Source: JBIOJM01 sp044450785 (lineage in GTDB: Bacteria; Planctomycetota; Planctomycetia; Isosphaerales; Isosphaeraceae). Taken from it: a DNA stretch of 12,778 nucleotides. The first letter of the stretch is position 1; every line of letters begins with the position of its first letter. The stretch lies in NCBI GenBank assembly GCA_044450785.1, contig JBIOJM010000304.1:1-12778 (forward strand), in the 5' to 3' direction. The notes beneath the pieces were generated by a model. It did not search any database. It saw nothing but the letters and a program-made list of their open reading frames with translations, and was not told the DNA's origin. Positions 7,450 to 12,778 of the stretch are shown piece after piece. A program made the position numbers and the translations under genes.

Positions 7450-7853
7450 TTACCGCGGGCGGGGTACCTTGACGACCCGGTGCGAGGCGATCTCGGCAGG
7501 GTCGGCCGGCCGGCCCGGCTCGGCCTCCCGTACCCGGCTCTCGCGTTCTCTGAGGATCATCTCCGTCGCGCGCTGGCGCGACATGACCCCCGGCTGGGGG
7601 AAAACACCGCCGCCCAGGATCAGCACCGACAGCGTCAGCACCGCGAACCGCTCCCGCGGCGTGATCCCGAGCGTGACCGTCGAACCGTGCCTGGACCCCG
7701 TGAACAGCAGAAAGTACGCCCGCATGACCGCAATCCCGTTGATCGCCGCCGCCACGACCACGGCCAGGCCCACGTACAGGTGCTCACCCAGAGAGACCCA
7801 ACCAGGGCGGTGGCGATCGCAATCTCGAGCCAGGGTAGGTACAACAGATTCAT
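7450..7853 (-). pseudogene. NuoM-like proton-channel subunit, internally deleted and frameshifted
   Basis: Two fragments of one gene remain. The start is MNLLYLPWLEIAIATALVGSLWVS, reading from the ATG at 7853, which overlaps the stop of the dabB-like gene as ATGA. The end begins at about 7791 in a different frame with LGEHLYVGLAVVVAAAINGIAVMRAYF and continues through LFTGSRHG, GITPRERFAVLTLSVLILGGGVFPQPGV and a polar tail to 7450. This is the C-terminal part of a NuoM/MrpD-type (PF00361) membrane subunit that accompanies DUF2309/NuoL genes in planctomycetes. Intact members are near 500 residues; only about 134 remain (~24 + ~110). The conserved proton-channel helices are absent and the parts meet out of frame, so no functional subunit can be made. 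The join lies within about 7780-7800. Confidence 0.75.
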
Positions 7854-8748
7854 AAGAACTCTTCGATCGTTTCGAAGTGCGGCTTGACTTCGTCCGACTT
7901 GCGGGACGACCCGCCCGACAGGAAGTCGGTCCAGCGACGTTCCATCGCGTCGCACCACAGAAAAGTTCGGACGAACGGCGCGGCGATGAAGGCCGCGAGC
8001 ATCGCGTCCAGGTACCCGCGCTCCAGCGCCGCGCGGTACAGCCTGGCGCGGCCCAGCCGGTCGGCCAGTCGGCTCCGGGGCGTCCCGGCCCGCGGCAGGT
8101 GCGCGCCGATGGCATTCTCCAGCGTGTGGTAATCCTGGAGCAGGCTCGGTGCCCGTACGAAAGCGCGGCGTCGGAGACTCGGTAGATGACCCACACCGGC
8201 TGTCCGTTCCGCGCCGGCGCGGGCCGCTCCTGGAAGAACGCGACCAGCAACGCCGACGACAGCCCGACCAGCTCCCACCCGGCGAACAAGGTCTCGATCG
8301 TCCCGGCCAGCGAGGTCAACACCATGCCGAGGAGGAACACCGCGTACAGCACAAAGAACCGGTTGAAGCCGCGCTCGCGGTGCATGTACTTGGTGGCGAA
8401 TGCCGCGATCGTACCCGACAGGATGTACGACAGGATCACGAACGGCACCGACAGCCGGTCGAAGACGAACTTGACCGAAAAGTGGTAGAGCCGCGGGATC
8501 AGGACCCAGTCCCCCAGCTCGATCGCCACGTGACGCGTCCCCACGATCAGCATGATCGCCAGGACCGCGAACGCCGCCAGCAGGCCCGGCAGGATCGCCG
8601 CGTAGACCAGCTTCGCGGTCGTGGTCTCCGCCAGCTTCCGGTCGAGCAGCGACGTGACCCCGAGAGCCATCGTCAGCAAGAGCGGACAGGCGACGACGAC
8701 GACCCCTAGGACGACGGAGAGATGATGGTAATCAGCCATGGCTCCCAT
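7850..8748 (-). pseudogene. dabB: NuoL-like DabB subunit, internally deleted and frameshifted
   Basis: DabB is the NuoL-like, proton-conducting membrane partner of DabA in energy-coupled inorganic-carbon uptake. The first 196 residues read normally from ATG 8748 (or 8739, giving MADYHHLSVVLG): helices, KFVFDRLSVPFVILSYILSG, MHRERGFNRFFVLYAVFLLGM, GWELVGLSSALLVAFF and WVIYRVSDAAL. At about 8161 the frame changes, and the reading resumes with FVRAPSLLQDYHTLENAIG, RAALERGYLDAMLAAFIAAPFVRTFLW and the end FETIEEFL at 7850. That second part is the normal C-terminus of this family. The two add up to ~300 residues against the usual 500 or more, so roughly 200-250 residues containing the channel helices and their charged residues are missing. 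It follows dabA by 26 bases and overlaps the next gene by ATGA. Confidence 0.8.
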
Positions 8749-8774
8749 TCTCGGTTCCGGGTTTCACTAGGGCT

Positions 8775-10860
8775 TCAACCTTCGATTTCCGCGAACTCCA
8801 GGTGATCGCGCCAGCCACGGTACCACTCGACCGAGGAGGCAGCCTTCCGCAGGGCTGACGACCGGGGCCGGTAGGGACGGAACTCGCCGTCCTCGAAAAC
8901 GAAGTAATACTCGAGGTTGATGCCCGCGCACACGGGGAAGACCGCCTGGAGGATGCGAGTGAGGATCGGGCACTCGGGGCCGTCCTGGGTCGGGTCGTAG
9001 GACGTGAGGAACGCCCTCCGGTCCAGGAACAGGCCGCGGGTCCACTCCCGACGCCCGACGACGGTGATGGCGTTGGTGGCGTGCCCCAGCTCCGGGCGGG
9101 TCTGCGCCAGGTCCTCCGCGCGCTCCTCGACGTGCTCGCGGGCGGCGGCGAACGACATCGTCAGCGGCACCGACATGAACCGCCGGCAGCGCTCGTGTGC
9201 ATTTCGGTCACAGGTCGCCTCGACGTCCGCGCGGGCCGACTCGAACGCCCCCCGGTGCGACGGCGGGATCCGGTCCAGGTCGAAGTAAGTGACGGAGTCG
9301 TTGCACGTGTTGTGGTAGCCGCCGACGAACACGGTATCGGCGGGCAGGCGCAGCCCGCGCAGCCCCAGGCCCGCCCGCACCCGCGGGTCGTTGAGGATCG
9401 ACGCCATCGTGCGAGCGTTCGGCCCCCCCGCCACGCCGCCGCAGGCGCCGCAGTTGTACGCCGAGTTGTGCGGGTTGTTCAGGCTGTCCGAGCCGTGCCC
9501 GTGCAGCAGCACCAAACGGGCGAACCCCGAGGTCAGCCCGATGTCGCGGAGCATCCGCTCGGCGGCGTTCGTCATCTCCTCGACGTTGAAGCCGACTTCG
9601 CCGTTCTCGGGGCCGGGCGCGGGCGCGGTGCGCTCGAACTGGAGCCGGGTCAAGGGTGGCGTTCGGACGATGTGGCCAAATAAATGCCGGACCCGCGCCG
9701 TCAGCCGCGGGAACAGAATCCGGGTGACGAGCGGGACCGAGGCCAGCGCGAACCGGTCCAGCAACAGCCGGACCGCCAGGAACTCGGTCAGGCTCCCCTC
9801 GGGAACCGGGCGCACCACCCGGTCGCCGCGGAGCTCGATCTGTTGCACCATGCCCCCCCAACCACGAAGCGCCAGCAACGTGGCCGAGAGAAAGCTCTCC
9901 CACTCCGGCTCGGTGACCCCGAGCTCAACTAGCGATTCGTGGATCAAATCCAGCGGGCCGATTCCCTCGTCCTCGAGGCGGCCGGCCTCGCGGGCCAGCC
10001 GCCGCATCCACCGCTGCGGCGACGCGCCAGGTTGGCGGTACATCGCGCAAAAGGCATGGTAGAACCCTTCGTCCCGCCGGGGAAGTTCCCACTGCGTAAA
10101 CCCTTGGTCCAGGAATGCGGAGCAAAAGCCGATCAGCCGCTCGTGAACGACCGTGTCCGTGTCTTTCCCGGTCGCCTCCAGCAGCAAGTCCCGATGCCGT
10201 ACCGCGGGGGCGGGGGGCGGCGTGAATGCCGGCAGGTCCCGGACACCATCGCAGCAGACCCGCCAGAGCGCCTGGAGCGTGAAGCCTTCCCACTCGTCGT
10301 CGGTCCAGTCCTCGATCGTCGGCTCACGGTACCGGCCGAGCAGCTCGGAGAGACTGTCCGAAAGACCTCCCCGCGGCGGTGTGTTGCGCGAGCCGTTCCG
10401 CGCCGGATCGAACCCGGTGCGCAGGTCGCGCATCACCCAGCGACGCGTCTCCGCGATCAACTGCGCCCGGACCGCGGACGATGCCTCCGGCCGGACGCGC
10501 CGCAGGGCGTTCAACTCCGCGACGTGCCAGATCAACTCCACCGTCGGCCCGCCGCAGCGGGTACTGGAGCAGCGCCAGGCGGAGCTGGAGCAGCGTGCCG
10601 AAGCACGGGACCTTCTCACAGGCCCGGTCCCCCAGGTCTTTCTCGAGCACCTCCTGGAGGTCGCCGAACCGGATCCGCCCCCGCGTCAACGCCTCGCGGT
10701 ACCGGTCTTCGGTCAGGTAGGGCTGGCACCCGAAGGCATGGGCGCCCTTCTCGACCCCCAGGTCGAACCGCAGGTCCTCGAAGCCGTGGAGCGTGTTGTG
10801 GTGGATGAACACGGTGATCGGCCCCTGTGCCGGTAGCAGGTGGGCGGCGTGCTCGATCAC
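8775..10860 (-). pseudogene. dabA: DabA (DUF2309) inorganic-carbon uptake protein, frameshifted with missing blocks
   Basis: DabA is the cytoplasmic beta-carbonic-anhydrase-like partner of DabB, thought to trap CO2 as bicarbonate. The start is typical (IEHAAHLLPAQGPITVFIHHNTLHGFEDL, from GTG 10860), and SLARLRH just before the GTG also looks homologous, with no better start seen. At 10545-10556 the frame slips: LRLALLQYPLR continues as GGPTVELIWHVAELNALRRVRP in another frame, explained by one extra or two missing bases. From residue 23 of the second frame the protein reads to 8775. It retains HGHGSDSLNNPHNSAYNCGACGG, whose His and first Cys are 15 apart like the zinc ligands H524 and C539 of Halothiobacillus DabA. 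No C-[ILV]-D-x-R-[SE]-E block carrying the other ligands is present: RLLLDRFAL joins ASVPLVTRILFP at ~9749. A second apparent join is EYYF/VFEDGEF at ~8903. About 694 residues remain; planctomycete members are near or above 1000 as I recall. Confidence 0.8.
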
Positions 10861-10930
10861 ATGCCGGAGCCGGGCAAGGGAGGGTTCCGTAACTTCCGCC
10901 GCCCTCGACGGGACTTCGAGAGTCGCGCGA

Positions 10931-11077
10931 TCATTCAGGATGACGGGAGTACTCCTCCTCGGAGTCGTGCAATTGCTGGGCGACCGTGTGGTCGATCAGG
11001 CTGCAATCGATGAAATCGAGGACGACCTTGCCGGGCGAGGGATGGGGCGACAGCCGGGTCACGACCAACCATGCCGA
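10931..11077 (-). pseudogene. SulP transporter remnant (STAS domain fragment)
   Basis: Upstream of dabA on the same strand, a frame too short and too broken to be a gene encodes SAWLVVTRLSPHPS, then PGKVVLDFIDCSLIDHTV and AQQLHDSEEEYSRHPE, ending at TGA 10931. The VVLDF...LIDHTV..QLHD.EEEY pattern is the start of the STAS domain at the C-terminus of SulP anion transporters. No transmembrane part is found upstream (11078-11275) and the rest of the domain is missing; the final HP may come from the distal S-x-HP segment, implying yet another internal loss. It suggests the old operon began with a STAS-bearing SulP gene, a possible bicarbonate transporter, ahead of dabA. It is not from the intact SulP at 1374, which lacks this domain. 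Confidence 0.6.
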
Positions 11078-11204
11078 AATACGCCAACAAAGAGGCGCGC
11101 CGGCCCCGCAAGCGTTCAGCAGCGGAGTGGGAGAAGGAATCGCCTCGAAACGACCCTACACCAATCAACCGCCCTCCGACAAGCCGAAGATGAATGGTTC
11201 GTCC

Positions 11205-11233
11205 TTGCATTTTCTGGATTTGCGAACTATGAT
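11205..11233 (+). promoter_or_regulatory. probable promoter of higBA
   Basis: TTGCAT (11205-11210) and TATGAT (11228-11233) are separated by 17 bases, 43 bases before the higB start. The -10 matches the sigma-70 consensus at five of six positions, the -35 at three. GTCA-AC-TGAC at 11241-11250 lies at the expected start point and could be an operator half for HigA/HigB autorepression. Apart from this and the STAS remnant, 10861-11275 holds nothing I recognise. Confidence 0.4.
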
Positions 11234-11275
11234 TGCGGCAGTCAACTGACTCGTCGAGACCAGCCCGAGGCCGGC

Positions 11276-11668
11276 ATGCATGTCATCTCGCTCAGGAGGC
11301 TGCGTGAATTCTGGGGAGTGCATGCTGATGCCGAGGAACCCTTAATACGATGGTTCAAGCTCGCCGAGAAGGCAAAATGGACCAACTTTGCCGAGTTACG
11401 GGCTGTTTGTCCCAGCGCCGATCGTGTCGACCAACTAACGGTCATCAATATTGGCGGGAATAAATACCGCCTGATCCTCGAGATTTTCTTCCAAGACCGA
11501 GTCATCCTCATCAGGCAGGTCCTGACGCACAAAGAGTATGACAAAGGCGAATGGAAGAGCCGATCTCCGGCCCGTGAAAGAGAGGTAACTGAGCGTGGCA
11601 ACTCGATGGAAGAAGGGACGAAACCCAAAGGGAACGGTGAAGACAGAAGCCGTCGCTCGCGCCGGTGA
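11276..11668 (+). CDS. higB: HigB-type mRNA interferase toxin
   Basis: This toxin is of the HigB family with a RelE-like fold, a ribosome-associated mRNA endonuclease. Family features are MHVISLRRLREFWGVHADAEEPLIRWF (1-27), AKWTNFAELRAVCPSADRV (33-51), the core strands TVINIGGNKYRLILEIFFQDRVILIRQVLTH (55-85) and the terminal HKEYDKGEWK (85-94) with the usual His, Asp and Trp. GAGG at 11267-11270, five bases before ATG 11276, fixes the start. Most HigB proteins end near the EW/K residues at about 95; this one runs on for ~36 polar, Arg/Glu-rich residues to 130 because no stop follows until 74 bases inside higA. The extension is read in a different frame from higA and is probably not conserved. 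Confidence 0.88.
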   Translation: MHVISLRRLREFWGVHADAEEPLIRWFKLAEKAKWTNFAELRAVCPSADRVDQLTVINIGGNKYRLILEIFFQDRVILIRQVLTHKEYDKGEWKSRSPAREREVTERGNSMEEGTKPKGNGEDRSRRSRR

Positions 11669-12056
11669 CCAATATCTGGATCTAGTCCGCGGATGCGCCT
11701 TACGAGTCATTCGCTCTGACCAGGAATATGAGCATACGATCGCGACGCTCGACCGGTTGAGCGATCGTGGCCACCATCGGACACCTGAGGAGACGGAATA
11801 CTTGCTCGCGCTGGCCGTTTTCGTCGAGAAGTATGAGGCGGAGCACCACGCGATCCCACCGGCTTCGGGAATTGAGATGGTTCGTTATCTAATCGAGACG
11901 CATGCGATGACCCAGAGTGATGTGGCTGCCGGAACAGGCCTCGCCGACTCGACCATCTCCGAGATCCTCTCCGGAAAGCGGAAGCTCGGCGTGAAGCACA
12001 TCGAAGCCCTGGCCCGGTTTTTCAAAGTCGAGCCGGCGGTTTTTCTGGATGAGTAA
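11595..12056 (+). CDS. higA: HigA-type XRE-family antitoxin
   Basis: This is the antitoxin and transcriptional regulator paired with higB. Residues ~36-87 (IRSDQEYEHTIATLDRL through ALAVFVEKYEAEHHAI) are the helical N-terminal region of the HigA subfamily that has the EYL...L...VE.YE.EH signature. Residues ~93-150 (EMVRYLIETHAMTQSDVAAGTGLADSTISEILSGKRKLGVKHIEALARFFKVEPAVFL) form a helix-turn-helix of the Cro/C1 type expected to bind the operon promoter. The start is GTG 11595, with AGAGG at 11581-11585; no earlier ATG is in frame, and the next internal ATG (11878) would remove the N-terminal region. It overlaps higB by 74 bases in the toxin-first order normal for higBA. It converges with nadD across a 63-base gap that has only a weak hairpin (12106-12117). 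Confidence 0.9.
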   Translation: MATRWKKGRNPKGTVKTEAVARAGDQYLDLVRGCALRVIRSDQEYEHTIATLDRLSDRGHHRTPEETEYLLALAVFVEKYEAEHHAIPPASGIEMVRYLIETHAMTQSDVAAGTGLADSTISEILSGKRKLGVKHIEALARFFKVEPAVFLDE

Positions 12057-12119
12057 GTGAGAAGGCGCACCATAATGAATAGACGGTGTGCAATCGACGC
12101 GATCAGGCGAAGTCGCCGG

Positions 12120-12737
12120 TCATCCCACCTGCTCATTCCCGTTCCGATCCCGATACAGCCCCTGCGCCTCGATATAGGCTTCGACGCCGCGGGGAACCAG
12201 GTAGCGGATGCTCCGGCCTTCGGCCAGGCGTCGCCGCAGGTCGGTCGAGGCGATGCCGATCGGCGGGATCGTCACCGACAAGAGCGGATGAGAGCCCGGT
12301 CCGAAGTCGGGCAGGCTCGCCCGGTCGACCTCCCCGATGCCAGGACGGTTGACCACGACGATGGTGGCCAGTTGCGCGATCCGGGCCGGCTCGCGCCAGG
12401 ACACAAGATCGGCCAGGCTGTCGGCGCCGATCAGGAAGAATAATTCCTCGCCCGGGTTATCCCGACAAACCGATTCGAGCGTCTCGACGCTGTAGTGTGG
12501 GCCGGGGCGTCTGGTTTCAATCTCCGAAACCGCGAACACCGGATGCCCGGCAACCGCGATCCTGGCCATCTCCAGGCGATGGGCCACCCCGGTCCGACCG
12601 CTCGGTTTGTGCGGCGGCTCGCCCGCCACCACGAACCAGACCTGGTCCAGCCCGCATGACTCTCGGCACTGCTCGGCCAGGATCAAGTGGCCCAGGTGGA
12701 TCGGGTCGAACGTCCCGCCAAAAAGTCCCAATCGCAT
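12120..12737 (-). CDS. nadD: nicotinate-nucleotide adenylyltransferase
   Basis: NadD adenylates nicotinate mononucleotide to deamido-NAD, a near-universal cytoplasmic step of NAD synthesis. The whole family pattern is present in 205 residues: GLFGGTFDPIHLGHLILAE (4-22) with the HxGH nucleotidyl-transfer motif at 14-17, PPHKP (41-45), HYSVETLE (81-88), LFFLIGADSLADLVSWREP (99-117) for substrate binding, and the IASTDLRRRL motif (162-171) before the final RYLVPRGVEAYIEAQGLY. The start ATG at 12737 places the first strand normally. Upstream the sequence is a GC-rich tandem repeat whose minus strand carries GAGGG, a possible ribosome site ~12 bases away. No other NAD-pathway gene is in view. Confidence 0.95.
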   Translation of the reverse strand: MRLGLFGGTFDPIHLGHLILAEQCRESCGLDQVWFVVAGEPPHKPSGRTGVAHRLEMARIAVAGHPVFAVSEIETRRPGPHYSVETLESVCRDNPGEELFFLIGADSLADLVSWREPARIAQLATIVVVNRPGIGEVDRASLPDFGPGSHPLLSVTIPPIGIASTDLRRRLAEGRSIRYLVPRGVEAYIEAQGLYRDRNGNEQVG

Positions 12738-12739
12738 CG

Positions 12740-12778
12740 CCGACCCGCCCTCATCAAGATGACCGACCCGCCCTCATC
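12740..12778. repeat. 23-base tandem direct repeat upstream of nadD
   Basis: CCGACCCGCCCTCATC occurs at 12740-12755 and again, identical, at 12763-12778, with AAGATGA between. The period is 23 bases and the second copy runs into the window edge, so more copies may follow. It lies directly before the nadD start codon, in its leader or promoter region. Confidence 0.7.

Noticed and set aside
7450..8748. One continuous 432-residue protein across the dabB and NuoM-like remnants
   Set aside because: Only its first 196 and last ~110 residues look like membrane subunit sequence; the middle is an out-of-frame Arg/Ser/Pro-rich translation, while the true family sequence lies in another frame.
11071..11193. 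A 40-codon plus-strand frame starting MPKYANKEARRPRK
   Set aside because: It is a short basic peptide without a ribosome site or any family I recognise; left out as chance or the debris of a lost gene.
12106..12117. GGCGA-AG-TCGCC hairpin as a bidirectional terminator between higA and nadD
   Set aside because: The stem is only five pairs with a two-base loop, and no T tract follows on either strand.

Overview
The window is GC-rich bacterial DNA, most likely from a planctomycete of the Isosphaeraceae or a related group. I infer this from three things: a very long secreted sugar-dehydrogenase/cytochrome c fusion ending in the heme-binding domain common in planctomycetes; a DUF2309 (DabA) plus NuoL/NuoM-like cluster of planctomycete type; and the dense, short-gapped layout. 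No ribosomal or tRNA gene is present, so the assignment is inference.

Layout. At 227-2687 (+) a Tat-signal-bearing HisC-like aminotransferase overlaps a SulP-type anion transporter that lacks a STAS domain. At 2755-3592 (+) lies a HicA/HicB toxin-antitoxin pair. At 3612-7195 (-) a small secreted NTF2-like protein is coupled through an ATGA overlap to a large PQQ-type dehydrogenase carrying three CxxCH heme motifs. At 7450-11077 (-) lie the remains of an inorganic-carbon uptake operon: a SulP STAS fragment, dabA, a NuoL-like dabB and a NuoM-like subunit. At 11276-12056 (+) lies a HigB/HigA toxin-antitoxin pair with a plausible promoter. At 12120-12737 (-) nadD is intact, with a 23-base tandem repeat just upstream at the window edge.

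The main result is the state of the inorganic-carbon cluster. All four members are broken. The SulP gene survives only as about 35-50 residues of STAS domain. dabA has one single-base-scale frameshift and two places where conserved blocks appear to be missing, one of which should hold the Cys-x-Asp half of the zinc site. The dabB-like gene jumps frame at about 8161, with the middle of its membrane core missing. The NuoM-like gene keeps only its first ~24 and last ~110 residues, in different frames. Between lesions the coding sequence is well conserved, and the ATGA overlap between the last two genes survives. This looks like recent decay by deletion, or an assembly problem. The intact SulP at 1374-2687 may be the only complete candidate anion transporter left in the window; its substrate cannot be told from sequence.
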